The position numbers and the translations under genes are program-made. A stretch of 64,000 bases of DNA from JAJEAD01 sp965221555 (GTDB lineage Bacteria; Pseudomonadota; Gammaproteobacteria; HK1). A model generated the notes under the pieces. It saw only the letters and a program-made list of their open reading frames with translations. It ran no database searches and was not told the DNA's origin. How positions within the stretch are numbered: the stretch's first letter is position 1; each line of letters opens with the position of its first letter. Shown piece after piece: positions 8,533 through 20,700 of this stretch. Location: the NCBI GenBank assembly GCA_965221555.1, contig OZ244895.1, positions 2,542,001 through 2,606,000 of the forward strand, in the 5' to 3' direction.

Positions 8533-10349
8533 AGTCGTCTCCGGCAGCGGCGCGCCACGGCCTCGGGATTCGAGGACGGCCCGAGTGGCGTGCCTTCGGC
8601 CCCCTTCTGCCGGTGCTCGCCTTTCTCGGGGTGCTCTTCGTGTTCCCCGTCCTCCAGCTTCTGTGGCTCAGCGTGGTCGATGCGCAGGGCGCCTTCACCG
8701 GCGTGCACTACTCGCGGCTCTTCGAGTCCGCCGTCTACGTCAAGGTGCTCGGCATCACTTTCCGCATCGCGGCCTGGACGACGCTGTTCTGCGTGTTGGC
8801 CGGCTATCCGGTGGCCTATCTTCTCGCGACCGCGCACGAGCGTACCCGCAACATGCTCATCCTGTGGGTGCTGATGCCCTTCTGGACGAGCTTCCTGGTG
8901 CGCACCTTCGCCTGGATGGTGTTGCTGGGACGCCGGGGCGCGATCAACGAATGGATGCAGGCGCTCGGCCTCACCGATGCGCCGGTGAAGCTCATCTACA
9001 ACTTCGCGGGTGTCATGATCGGCATGGTCCACGCGCTCATGCCGCTCGCCATCGTGACCATGCTCGCGGTGATGCGCAACATCGACCAGAACCTGACGCT
9101 CGCCGCGAGCTCCCTCGGGGCGAGGGGCGGACAGGCCTTCTGGCGGGTGTACTTCCCTCTCTCGCTGCCGGGTGTGGCCTCGAGCGCGCTGCTCGTGTTC
9201 ATCGTCGCGCTCGGCTTCTTCATCACCCCGGCGCTGCTCGGCAGCGGGCGCGAGATCATGATCGCGCAGGTCATCATCGAACAGATGGAGGAACTCCTCA
9301 ACTGGAGCTTCTCCGGCGCGGTCGCGGTGCTGCTGCTCGCCACCACCCTCGTGGTGTTCTTCGTCTATGACCGCCTCTTCGGCCTCTCCACCATGTCGAG
9401 CGCCGGGGGCATCGCCGAAGAAGGTGAGCGCCGGCCCGGATACATCGCGCGGGCCGGGGCCTGGGTCGGCGGATGCCTCATCGCTCTGATGGGGTGGATA
9501 TGCGACCGCTTCTCCGATGTGGCGGAGGCGCTGCGCGCGCCGAAACCGGAGCGCCCGCGCGTCACCCGGTCGCGCACGGTGCTGTGGTGCGTCGGGATTA
9601 GCGTGCTCGTCTACCTCGTCGCCCCCTCCTTCTTCGTGATCCCGATGTCCTTCTCCGAGGCCGCGTTCATCAGTTGGCCGCCGATCGGGTTCACCCTCCA
9701 GAACTACGAGATGTTTCTCACTGATCCGATCTACGTCGGCGCGATGATCCGCTCCTTCGTGGTGGCGCTCACCTCCGCCGGTCTCGCGATGCTGCTCGGA
9801 GTGCCCGCGGCCTTCGTCATGGCGAGACAGCGGATGCGAGGCAAGGGCCTGGTGTTCGCGTGCATCCTCGCACCGGTCATCATCCCCCACATCATCATCG
9901 CGATCGCCCTCTTCTACGCCTTCGCGCAGGTGGGCCTCGTCGGCACCACCCTGGGGCTGGTGCTCGGCCATACCGTCATCTCCGTACCCTTCGTGGTGGT
10001 GACCATCATGGCGGTGCTCAAGAACTACGACACCCGGCTCGATCAGGCCGCCTGGAGCCTGGGCGCATCGAAGCTGCGCACGCTTCGCCACGTCACCTTT
10101 CCCCTCATCCTGCCCGGGCTGATCGCGGCCTTTCTCTTCGCCTTCGTGATCTCGCTGGACGAGCTCACCATCGCCCTCTTCGTGAGCGGAGGCCAGACCC
10201 CGACCCTGCCCAAGCAGATGTGGGTCGATGCGATATTCAAGCTGAATCCCATGGTGACCGCGGTCTCCACCGTGGTTCTGGTCTTCGTCACCTCGCTCAT
10301 CCTGGTCGCGGAGTTCACCCGGCGCCGCTCCGAGAGGGTCATGGGATAG
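8529..10349 (+). CDS. Fused PotB-PotC-type ABC permease (two permease domains in one chain)
   Basis: A single 606-residue frame contains two complete binding-protein-dependent permease modules. The first half (about 20-290) looks like PotB, with the EAA-type cytoplasmic loop ASSLGARGGQAFWRVYFPLS. The second half (about 330-600) looks like PotC, with its own EAA loop AAWSLGASKLRTLRHVTFPL. A linker of roughly 60 residues joins them and contains an extra hydrophobic stretch (GGCLIALMGWIC, about 315-326), which could be needed to return the chain to the correct side. In most genomes these are two genes. The GTG start overlaps the ATPase stop. The frame is uninterrupted and has no internal stop, so this is a real fusion in this sequence, not a missed boundary. 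Confidence 0.88.
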   Translation: MKSSPAAARHGLGIRGRPEWRAFGPLLPVLAFLGVLFVFPVLQLLWLSVVDAQGAFTGVHYSRLFESAVYVKVLGITFRIAAWTTLFCVLAGYPVAYLLATAHERTRNMLILWVLMPFWTSFLVRTFAWMVLLGRRGAINEWMQALGLTDAPVKLIYNFAGVMIGMVHALMPLAIVTMLAVMRNIDQNLTLAASSLGARGGQAFWRVYFPLSLPGVASSALLVFIVALGFFITPALLGSGREIMIAQVIIEQMEELLNWSFSGAVAVLLLATTLVVFFVYDRLFGLSTMSSAGGIAEEGERRPGYIARAGAWVGGCLIALMGWICDRFSDVAEALRAPKPERPRVTRSRTVLWCVGISVLVYLVAPSFFVIPMSFSEAAFISWPPIGFTLQNYEMFLTDPIYVGAMIRSFVVALTSAGLAMLLGVPAAFVMARQRMRGKGLVFACILAPVIIPHIIIAIALFYAFAQVGLVGTTLGLVLGHTVISVPFVVVTIMAVLKNYDTRLDQAAWSLGASKLRTLRHVTFPLILPGLIAAFLFAFVISLDELTIALFVSGGQTPTLPKQMWVDAIFKLNPMVTAVSTVVLVFVTSLILVAEFTRRRSERVMG

Positions 10350-10626
10350 CCGCCTTCGAGTGACGCCGCGTCCTCCAGGGTCACCGCACGCCGCCGCGGC
10401 AGGGCCACGCCATCACCGCGACAGGTTCGTGGGCCGGAGAGCGCAACGGGGAAGCGTTTCACCGATCCGCGGCTGAGATCCAGTGTGGGGTACGCGCTTA
10501 CGGCTCGCCGCATGGCACGCCAGGCGGATGCGGCTACCACCGCGACGGGCGCCAGGCGCGGGACTCAGGGGCTCCGTTCGGCGACAAGGCTCCACGGCAC
10601 CCATAGCGGCAACGCCGCCCGCCGCC
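10350..10626. other. Convergent intergenic region
   Basis: 277 bases between the fused permease (plus strand) and the 3' end of the giant gene (minus strand). Terminators are expected for both, but I see no hairpin followed by a U-tract. Confidence 0.5.
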
Positions 10627-11766
10627 CTACCAGCGGATGTGGAACTCCAGATTCACGCCATGCACCGGATGGAGGCCGTCGTGCTCGCTACGCGTCACCA
10701 TCAGGCCAGCGGTGAGATCCGGCGCATCGGGGGTGGGCGCGAGGAACCAGCCGAGCCCAAGCTCCATGCTGTCGGCGGTACCGCTGAATCGCATCTGGGG
10801 ACCGTTGACGAAGCGCCCGCCGAACGCGCGGTACCCGTAAGCCGCTTCGGCGGTGTACCGGCCAGCTTGCGCGTTGCCGCGGCGTGCTTCCAGCGGGCTC
10901 CTGGCGAACAGCGCTTCGAGTCCGCCGCTTGCCGGATCACCCCAATCCTGAGTGAGCCGTAGCGTCGGGCCAAGTCCGTCCACCGGGTTCGGGTGGTAGA
11001 GGAACGAAACGGCAACACCGCGGTGTTCGAAGTCTTCGGCGGCGTGCGTAACCAGTGTGCGGCCTTGCAAGGACAGTTCAAGGCCCAGGGTCGGGACGGT
11101 CCAGGCCAGGCCGGCGCCAACTTCCACCCCGAGACCGGTCTCAGCATCGCCGCCATCGTGGCGCAGGCCGGCCTCAAGCTTCGAGACGACAGAGGACCCC
11201 TGATCTCCGAGGGCCATGGTCCAGCTCCCCTCGAGACCAAGCCGGAATCGGCTGATCTCGCCTTCGCTCTCGGGCAACGCCATCGACTGATCCAGCTTCG
11301 TGCGCGCCCACAGCGCATCCGAAGTCAACGCAAGGCCCAGTCCGGAACGCGACTCTCGCTCAAGGAGTTCACTCCGAGCGCCCCCGGCAAACATCGTCCA
11401 GGCGAGATCCGACTTCAGGGGCTGCCCATTCTCTGGCCGAAGCGTCAACTCTCCTCGGCCGAGTCCCGCCGCGCCCCAGAGCTTGAGCCTATCGGTTGCC
11501 TGAATGGAACCGTACGGTATGGCGGCGGTAAGTGACGTCCTGATTTCGTCATCATCCTTCCCTGCCGACAGCGCGGAGTCGCTGAGGGCGCTTCCCTCGC
11601 CCGAACTCTGCGTGACGGCAACGCCCGCAAGCCAGGACCTGGTGCCATAGTCCAGCCCCAGCATTCCCGTAGTCACCTCGCCATCCGACTTGTAAGCGCC
11701 GTCCCGGCTGCTGAAGCGAGACTCCGCGACGCGACCCCACAAGGCGAGATTGCCGCCGCTTGCGTC
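10627..11766 (-). other. Encoded C-terminal beta-barrel (autotransporter-like) domain
   Basis: This part encodes the last 380 or so residues of the giant protein. It starts near NLALWGRVAESRFSSRDG and shows about a dozen amphipathic strands separated by acidic loops, a conserved LGLDYG strand pair, and a terminal aromatic residue (W). These are features of outer-membrane barrels recognised by the BAM complex. The family is inferred from strand pattern and position rather than from a unique motif. A helical linker (about residues 8875-8900, EALEGWMTRFGRAVAEQALD) precedes it and could be the segment that sits inside the barrel. Confidence 0.7.
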
Positions 11767-14700
11767 TTGCTTTCCGGTCAGGGTGAAGCCGCTTTGGAGC
11801 AGCGTTTCACCAAGGCCAAGGGTCTGCGTGAGCGGGTAGTCGCGGGCCAGAACCGGGGAATCGCCGAGATCAGTGCTTCCGGATTGGGTTTGCAGGCCGG
11901 CTCCAGCCACCTCCGCTCCCCCGAACGGTGCCGATACATCGCCCCCACCAGGGATGCCGTTCCATGAGGCGCCGGCCTCGGCGCCTTGCTGACCGCCCAG
12001 CCTGAACGCAGCCCCGCCAATGATGCCCTCGGTGCCGGCGGTGCGTGGCGCCGTCATCCTTTCGGCAACGCCGTCCAGGGCCTGTTCGGCCACGGCGCGG
12101 CCGAAGCGCGTCATCCAGCCCTCCAACGCCTCCTGACTGTCAGCGGTCACTGCCACGTTCACAGTGAACGTGTTCTGGGTTGTGGCGCCAGACGAATCGG
12201 TTGCGGTCACCGTGACGCTAGCCGAGCCGGTCGCCATGCCGGTGATGGTCAGCGTCGTGCCCGACAGCGACACCTTCACTATGCTGGTGTCTCCCGAGAG
12301 GGCGCCAAAGGTCAGTGAATCCAGATCCGGGTCGCTGAACACCGTGGAGAGGTCCACAGTCACCGAAGCGCCCTCCGCCAATGTCAGATCGACGAGCGGG
12401 TTGTCCACAACCGGCGCCCGGTTGTCCGCCTCGACCGTGATCGCGAAGGTCAGCGACGCCGCATCGGAAGCCTCTCGGTTGTCGTCTGAATCCTCTACCG
12501 TGTAGGTGAATGTCGTCGCGGCCTGCGCTTCCGTCGGCGTGCCGCTCAACGTGCGCGTTGCCGCATCAAAGGCCAGACCCGCCGGCAGCGCCGGGCTGAT
12601 GCTGTAGGTCAGCAGGCCGTCGCCGCCCGTCGCCTCCGGCAGCGTCAATGCCGTGATGGCTTCATCTTGCGTGTAGGACTGATCCTCGATCGTCTGATCC
12701 CCGAAGCTCGGGGCACTGTCCACCGCCGCCTCGACCGTGATCGCGAAGGTCAGCGACGCCGCGTCTGAAGCCTCTCGGTTGTCGTCTGAATCCTCTACCG
12801 TATAGGTGTATGTCGTCGCGGCCTGCGCCTCCGTCGGCGTGCCGCTCAACGTGCGCGTTGCCGCATCAAAGGCCAGACCCGCCGGCAGCGCCGGGCTGAT
12901 GCCGTAGGTCAGCAGGCCGTCGCCGCCCGTCGCCTCCGGCAGCGTCAATGCCGTGATGGCTTCATCTTGCGTGTAGGACTGATCCTCGATCGTCTGATCC
13001 CCGAAGCTCGGGGCACTGTCCACCGCCGCCTCGACCGTTATCGCGAAGGTCAGCGACGCCGCGTCGGAAGCCTCTCGGTTGTCGTCTGAATCCTCTACCG
13101 TGTAGGTGAATGTCGTCGCGGCCTGCGCTTCCGTCGGCGTGCCGCTCAACGTGCGCGTTGCCGCATCAAAGGCCAGACCCGCCGGCAGCGCCGGGCTGAT
13201 GCCGTAGGTCAGCAGGCCGTCGCCGCCCGTCGCCTCCGGCAGCGTCAATGCCGTGATGACTTCATCTTGGATATAGGTCAGATCCTGAATCGTCTGATCC
13301 CCGAAGCTCGGCACGAGGTCTTCCGCGATCGTGATGTCGAAGGTCAGGCTCGCCGTGTCGCCGTCGTTGTCGGTGACGGTGTAGGTGTACTCCGTCTCCC
13401 CCTGGAAGCCTGACGGCGTGCCGGCAAGGGTGCGGTTCGTGGCGTCGAAGGTCAGGCCCGCCGGGGCATCCGGAGTCAGGGTGTAAGTCAGCGGGGTGTC
13501 GCCACCACTCGCCACGGGCAGGTTCAGCGTCGTGATGGTCGTGTTCTGGACGTAGCTCTGGTCGTCAATCGAGACGCCGGTGTCGAAGCTCGGTGCGAGA
13601 TCCTCCGCAATGGTGATCTTGAACGTCAGGCTCGCCGTATCGCCGTCGTTGTCGGTGACGGTGTATGTGTACTCCGTCTCCCCCTGGAAGCCCGACGGCG
13701 TGCCGGCAAGGGTGCGGTTGGTGGCGTCGAAGGTCAGGCCCGCCGGGGCGTCCGGAGTCAGGGTGTAGGTCAGCGGGGTGTCGCCACCACTCGCCACGGG
13801 CAGGTTCAGCGTCGTGATGGTCGTGTTCTGGACGTAGCTCTGGTCGTCAATCGAGGCGCCGGTGTCGAAGCTCGGTGCGAGATCCTCCGCAATGGTGATC
13901 TTGAACGTCAGGCTCGCCGTGTCGCCGTCGGAGTCGGTGACGGTGTATGTGTATTCCGTCTCCCCCTGGAAGCCCGACGGCGTGCCGGCAAGGGTGCGGT
14001 TGGTGGCGTCGAAGGTCAGGCCCGCCGGGGCGTCCGGAGTCAGGGTGTAGGTCAGCGGGGTGTCGCCGCCAGTGGCCGCAGGCAAGTTCAGCGTCGCGAT
14101 CGCGGCGTTCTGCACGTAGCTCTGGTCGTCAATCGAGACGCCGGTGTCGAAGCTCGGCATCTTGTCGGCCGCAATGGTGATCTTGAACGTCAGGCTCGCC
14201 GTGTCGCCGTCGGAGTCGGTGACGGTGTATGTGTACTCCGTCTCCCCCTGGAAGCCCGACGGCGTGCCGGCAAGGGTGCGGTTGGTGGCGTCGAAGGTCA
14301 GGCCCGCCGGGGCGTCCGGAGTCAGGGTGTAGGTCAGCGGGGTGTCGCCACCACTCGCCACGGGCAGGTTCAGCGTCGTGATGGTCGTGTTCTGGACGTA
14401 GCTCTGGTCGTCAATCGAGACGCCGGCGTCGAAGCTCGGCATCTTGTCCGCCGCAATGGTGATATTGAACTTGAGACTCGCCGTGTCGCCGTCGTTGTCG
14501 GTGACGGAGTAGGTGTACTCCGTTTCCCCCTGGAAGCCTGACGGCGTGCCGGTGAGCGTGCGGTTCGTGGCGTCGAAGGTCAGGCCCGCCGGGGCGTCCG
14601 GAGTCAGGGTGTAGGTCAGCGGGGTGTCGCCACCACTCGCCACGGGCAGGTTCAGCGTCGTGATCGCGGCGTTCTGCACGTAGCTCTGGTCGTCAATCGA

Positions 14701-17700
14701 GACGCCGGCGTCGAAGCTCGGCATCTTGTCGGCCGCAATGGTGATCTTGAACGTCAGGCTCGCCGTGTCGCCGTCGGAGTCGGTGACGGTGTATGTGTAC
14801 TCCGTCTCCCCCTGGAAGCCCGACGGCGTGCCGGTGAGCGTGCGGTTCGTGGCGTCGAAGGTCAGGCCCGCCGGGGCGTCCGGAGTCAGGGTGTAAGTCA
14901 GCGGGGTGTCACCGCCGCTTGCCACGGGCAAGTTCAGCGTCGCGATCGCGGCGTTCTGCACGTAGCTCTGGTCGTTAATCGAGACGCCGGCGTCGAAGCT
15001 CGGCATCTTGTCCGCCGCAATGGTGATCTTGAACGTCAGGCTCGCCGTGTCGCCGTCATCGTCGGTTGCGGTGTAGGTGTACTCCGTCTCCCTTTGCGAA
15101 CTCGACGGCGTGCCGGCAAGGGTGCGGTTCGTAGCGTTGAAGGTCAGGCCTGCCGGGGCATCCGGAGTCAGGGTGTAAGTCAGCGGGGTGTCGCCACCAC
15201 TTGCCACGGGCAGGTTCAGCGTCGTGATGGTCGTGTTCTGGACGTAGCTCTGGTCGTCAATCGAGACGCCGGTGTCGAAGCTCGGCATCTTGTCGGCCGC
15301 AATGGTGATCTTGAACGTCAGGCTCGCCGTGTCACCGTCGTTGTCGGTTGCGGTGTAGGTGTACTCCGTCTCCCCCTGGGAACCCGACGGCGTGCCGGCA
15401 AGGGTGCGGTTCGTGGCGTTGAAGGTCAGGCCCGCCGGGGCGTTCGGAGTCAGGGTGTAGGTCAGCGGGGTGTCGCCACCACTCGCCACGGGCAGGTTCA
15501 GCGTCGTGATCGCGGTGTTCTGCACGTAGCTCTGGTCGTCGATCGAGACGCCGGCGTCGAAGCTCGGCACGAGGTCTTCCGCGATCGTTATGTCGAAGGT
15601 CAGGCTCGCCGTGTCGCCGTCGTTGTCGGTGACGGTGTAGGTGTACTCCGTCTCCCCCTGGAAGCCTGACGGCGTGCCGGCAAGGGTGCGGTTCGTGGCG
15701 TCGAAGGTCAGGCCCGCCGGGGCGTCCGGAGTCAGGGTGTAGGTCAGCGGGGTGTCGCCACCACTCGCCGCGGGCAGGTTCAGCGTCGTGATCGCGGTGT
15801 TCTGCACGTAGCTCTGGTCGTCAATCGAGACGCCGGCGGCGAAGCTCGGTGCGAGATCCTCCGCAATGGTGATCTTGAATGTCAGGCTCGCCGTGTCGCC
15901 GTCGTTGTCGGTGACGGTGTAGGTGTACTCCGTCTCCCCCTGGAAGCCCGACGGCGTGCCGGTGAGCGTGCGGTTCGTGGCGTTGAAGGTCAGGCCCGCC
16001 GGGGCGTTCGGAGTCAGGGTGTAGGTCAGGGTGCCGTCGCCGCCTGTGGCTGCGGGCAGGTTCAGCGTCGCGATCGTGGCGTTCTGCACGTAGCTCTGGT
16101 CGTCAATCGAGACGCCGGCGTCGAAGCTCGGCATCTTGTCCGCCGCAATGGTGATATTGAACTTGAGACTCGCCGTATCGCCGTCGTTGTCGGTGACGGA
16201 GTAGGTGTACTCCGTTTCCCCCTGGAAGCCCGACGGCGTGCCGGTAAGGGTGCGGTTCGTGGCGTCGAAGGTCAGGCCCGCCGGGGCGTCCGGAGTCAGG
16301 GTGTAGGTCAGCGGGGTGTCGCCACCACTCGCCGCGGGCAGGTTCAGCGTCGTGATCGCGGTGTTCTGCACGTAGCTCTGGTCGTCAATCGAGACGCCGG
16401 CGTCGAAGCTCGGTGCGAGGTCTTCCGCGATCGTGATGTCGAAGGTCAGACTCGCCGTGTCGCCGTCGTTGTCGGTGACGGTGTAGGTGTACTCCGTTTC
16501 CCTCTGCGAACCCGACGGCGTGCCGGTAAGGGTGCGGTTCGTGGCGTTGAAGGACAGGCCCGCCGGGGCGTCCGGAGTCAGGGTGTAGGTCAGCGGGGTG
16601 TCGCCGCCAGTGGCCGCAGGCAAGTTCAGCGTCGCGATCGCGGCGTTCTGCACGTAGCTCTGGTCGTCAATCGAGACGCCGGCGTCGAAGCTCGGCATCT
16701 TGTCGGCCGCAATGGTGATCTTGAACGTCAGACTCGCCGTGTCGCCGTCGTTGTCGGTTGCGGTGTAGGTGTACTCCGTCTCCCTCTGCGAACCAGACGG
16801 CGTGCCGGCAAGGGTGCGGTTCGTGGCGTCGAAGGTCAGGCCCGCCGGGGCGTCCGGAGTCAGGCTGTAGGTCAGGGTGCCGTCGCCGCCGCTCGCAGCG
16901 GGCAGGTTCAGCGTCGTGATGGTCGTGTTCTGCACGTAGCTCTGGTCGTCAATCGAGACGCCGGCGGCGAAGCTCGGCACGGCATCCAGGCCCACCGCCA
17001 CCGAGGCACTCAGGCCGGCGTAGCCGCCGCCGCTTGAGCTCAAGGCGATGGTCGCGTTCCCGTTGGTCGGGTTCGCCGCCATGTTCAAGGTCACCGTCTG
17101 CGCGGTGGCGTAGTCCCCGGTGGTGAACGTCAGGCTGGACGAGCTCGCATCCACCGTGACGTCGCTGTTGTTGCTGGTCACCGCCACCGTCACCGTGCCG
17201 CTCGGCGCGGCGGTCAGCGCCGCGGTGAAGGCGCCGCTGGCGCCCGCCTTGATCTTGAGGCTGTTTGGCGACACCACCAGGCCCGCCAGCGTCACGCTCT
17301 CCTCGTCGCTCGCCGGGCCGGCGCCGCCGCCGTTCACCGCGCGCACCTGGAAGGTGTAGGTGGCCCCGCTCGTCAGGCCCGTCACCGTGTGGCTGGTGGT
17401 GGTGGCGTCGCTGCCGGTGATGTCCGTCCAGGCCGTGCTGTCCGGCACGGTGGTTCCCTCGGCGTAGCGCACCCGCCAGTTGCTCGCTGTGGCAATCGCG
17501 GACCAGGACAGGTCCACTTCGCCAGTGTTCGCGCCCAATTCCGCTGCGAAGTTCGCCGGCTTGCTCAGGGTCGCGGTGGAGGCCACCACCTCGATGTCGA
17601 AGGTCCTCGTGTCCTCGTCCGTCGCGCCTGTCACGCTGTCCGTGTCCGTCACGGTCAAGGTGTAGGTCTGGGCCGCCGTCACCCGCACCGGCGTGCCGGT

Positions 17701-20700
17701 GAAGCGCGGCGCGTTGTTCTGGCCCAGGCCCACGCCGCTGTCGTCCGGACCGTCGCCGTCATAGACCAGGCCCGCGGGCAGCGCCGGCGTCAGCACGTAC
17801 TTCAACTTGCCGTCGCCCGTGTTCGACCACAGGAACTCCCGGTCCTCCGTCTCGCCCACCGTGAAGGTCTGTTTCTCCACGGAGAGGGTGTTGAATACCG
17901 GCTTGCTGTTTACCTCGTCTCCCTCAAAACGCAGCGTCGCCGTGTAGGTCGCCGCCGACGCCTCGCCGGCGGTGTCGATCACCTTGAAGGTGAAGGTCGT
18001 GTCGAAGGCGGCGTCGCCTTCGGGCGGGAAGAAGGCCAGAGCCCTCGCCCTCGACGAATTTTGAACCTCAATCACCGGAATCTTGGCGCCGGGGTCCACG
18101 TCCTTCTCTTCCACCCTCGACCTGCTGGAGGCGGGAATCGTCTTCAGCTTGCCGGTGTCGGGCAGGGTCACAATCTCGACCTCCCGGAACGCCGCTTTGG
18201 TGTCCGCCGGCGTGTACGGGAACGCGCTGATCGTGCTGTCCCGCGTCACGTTCAGCCTTGTGCGCGGCTTGGATACCTCCAGCGTGAAGTCGGCGCTCGA
18301 CGGCGTCGCCAACGGTGTGGCCGCGGTGGTGGCCGCGGGGCCGTTGCCGGCGGTGTTGGTGGCGCGCACCGCGAAGGTGTAGTCGGTGCCGCTGGTCAGG
18401 CCCGTCGCCGTGTAGGCGGTGGCCGTGCCGGCGAGGTCGGTCCAGGCGTCGGTGGCGGTGAACGGCAGGTCGGCGGTGGCTTTCCAGCGCACCTGCACGG
18501 CGCCGATTACGCTGGCGTTCGTCGGCAGGATCCAGCTCAATTCGACCTGGGCGTTGCCGCCGGTTGCGGTCAGACTTGTCGGGGCGTCAGGCACCGCCAG
18601 CTTCGGCTGGGCGGCCACGGCCACCGAGTCGCTGCTTCCGGCAGTGTTGCTGGCGCGGACCTCGAACTCGTAGCTCACGCCGTTGTCGAGGCCGGTCTCG
18701 GTGTGGGTGGTGGCGTCCGCCGCCAGCAGGGTCCACTCGCTCCAGCTCGTGTCCGTCTTCTTCTTGTGGCGCACGTCGATGGTGTCGACGGTGCCCTTGT
18801 CCGGCAGGTTCCAGGTCAGGGTCACCTGAGTGTCGCCGGCGCTGGCCTGCAGGTTGCTCGGGGCCGAAGGCTTCGCCAGCTCCGGCGTGCCCTCCACGCT
18901 CGCCGACGGACCCGTGCCCGCGGTGTTCACCGCGCGGACTTCGAACAGGTAGTCGGTGCCGTTGACCAGACCCGTCACCCGGGAACGCTCCGCCGTGCCC
19001 GCCAGGGAGCTCCACTCGCTCCAGCCGGTGTCGGGGGCCGTCTTCACCTTGTGGCGCAGCTCGACGCTGTCGATCCGGCTGGTGTTGGTGGGCAGCGTCC
19101 ACAGCACCACCACTTCGGTGTCGCCGGGCACCGCGCTCAGGTTGGTCGGCGCGCCCGGCGCCACCAGCGGGGGAACCGGAGTGGCCGAGACCGACGCCGC
19201 CGCGCCGGCGCCGGAGGCGTTCTCCGCCCGCACCTCGAAGTTGTACAGCTCCCCGTTGCTCAAGCCGGTCACGGTGTGGGTGGTGGCGTCCGCGGCCAAG
19301 TCAACCCAGGCCTGCCATTGCTTCGCCGTGTCCGCCTTGTGGCGCGCCTGCACCTTGGTCAGAACGCCCGAATCGGTCGGCAGGGTCCAGCTCAGGACGA
19401 CCTGGGTGTCGCCGGGAGCCGCCGCCAGGCCGGTCGGCGCGGTCGGCACGGCCACCGGCGTCGCGTCCACCTCCGCCACGGCGCCGCGGCCCGCACCGTT
19501 CAGCGCGCGCACGATGAACGTGTACTCGGTGCCGTTGGTCAGGCCAGTGACCTCGTGGCTGGTCGCGTCCTTCGCCAGGTCAACCCAAGGCTGGAAGTTC
19601 GCCGCGCTCTTCAGCTTGTATGCCACCTGCAGCCTGTCGATTTCGCTGGTGTTGGTGGGCAGGTCCCAGGTCAGGCCGACCTTCCCGTCGCCCGGCGCCG
19701 CAGTGAAGTTGCCGGGGGCTTCGGGGATCGCCAGCTTCGGCGTGGCCGTCACCGCCGAGGCCGCGCCGGCGCCATCGGCGTTCACCGCGCGGATCTCGAA
19801 GGCGTACTGCTTGCCGTTGGCGAGACCGGTCACCGTGTGCCCGGTGGTGCCGGCGTTGCTGCCAGCGATGTCGGTCCAGTCCTCGCTGTCGGGTACGGAC
19901 GCGCCTTCGACGTAGCGGATCTGGTACTTGGTGATGCTGTTGTCCCGCGCGTGGGTCCACGTCAGCGTCACCTGGGTGTCGCCGGCCGTTGCGTTCAGAT
20001 TGGCGGGTGCAGATGGGACCTTGCCCGGCCCCGCCTCGGGCGTCGCGTCCACCTTCGCCTCGGCGCCGCGGCCCGCGCCGTTCAGCGCGCGCACGATGAA
20101 GTTGTACTCGGTGCCGTTGGTCAGGCCGGTGACGTCGTAACTGGTCGCGTCTTTCGCCAGGTCGACCCAGGGTTGGTAGTTGGCCGCGCCCGACTCCCTG
20201 TATGCCACCTGCATCTTGTCAATTTCGCTGGTGTTGGTGGGCAGGTCCCAGGTCAGGGCCACCGCGCCGTCGCCCACTGTTGCGGTCAGATTGCCGGGGG
20301 CGTCCGGGACCGCCAGCTTCGGCTGGGCGGCCACGGCCACCGAGTCGCTGCTGCCGGCGGCGTTGGTGGCGCGGACCTCGAACTCGTAGGGCACGCCGTT
20401 GTCAAGACTGGTCACGGTGCGGGTGGTGGCGTCCTTGGCCAGCAGGGTCCATTGGCCCCAGCTCGTGTCCGCCCTCTTCTTGTGGCGCACGTCGATGCTG
20501 TCCACGGTGCCCTTGTCCGGCAGGTCCCAGGTCAGGGTCACCCGGGTGTCGCCGGCGCTGGCCTGCAGGTTGCTCGGGGCCGAGGGCTTCGCCAGCTTCG
20601 GCGTGCCCTCGACGCTCGCCGACGGGCCTGTGCCCGCGGCGTTCTTGGCGCGGACCTCGAACAGGTAGTCGGTGCCGTTGACCAGGCCCGTCACGCGGGA

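Noticed and set aside
12145..16983. Could the 282-bp and 300-bp arrays be non-coding satellite or CRISPR DNA?
   Set aside because: Periods are multiples of three, the frame stays open throughout, and each unit encodes a coherent Ig-like domain.
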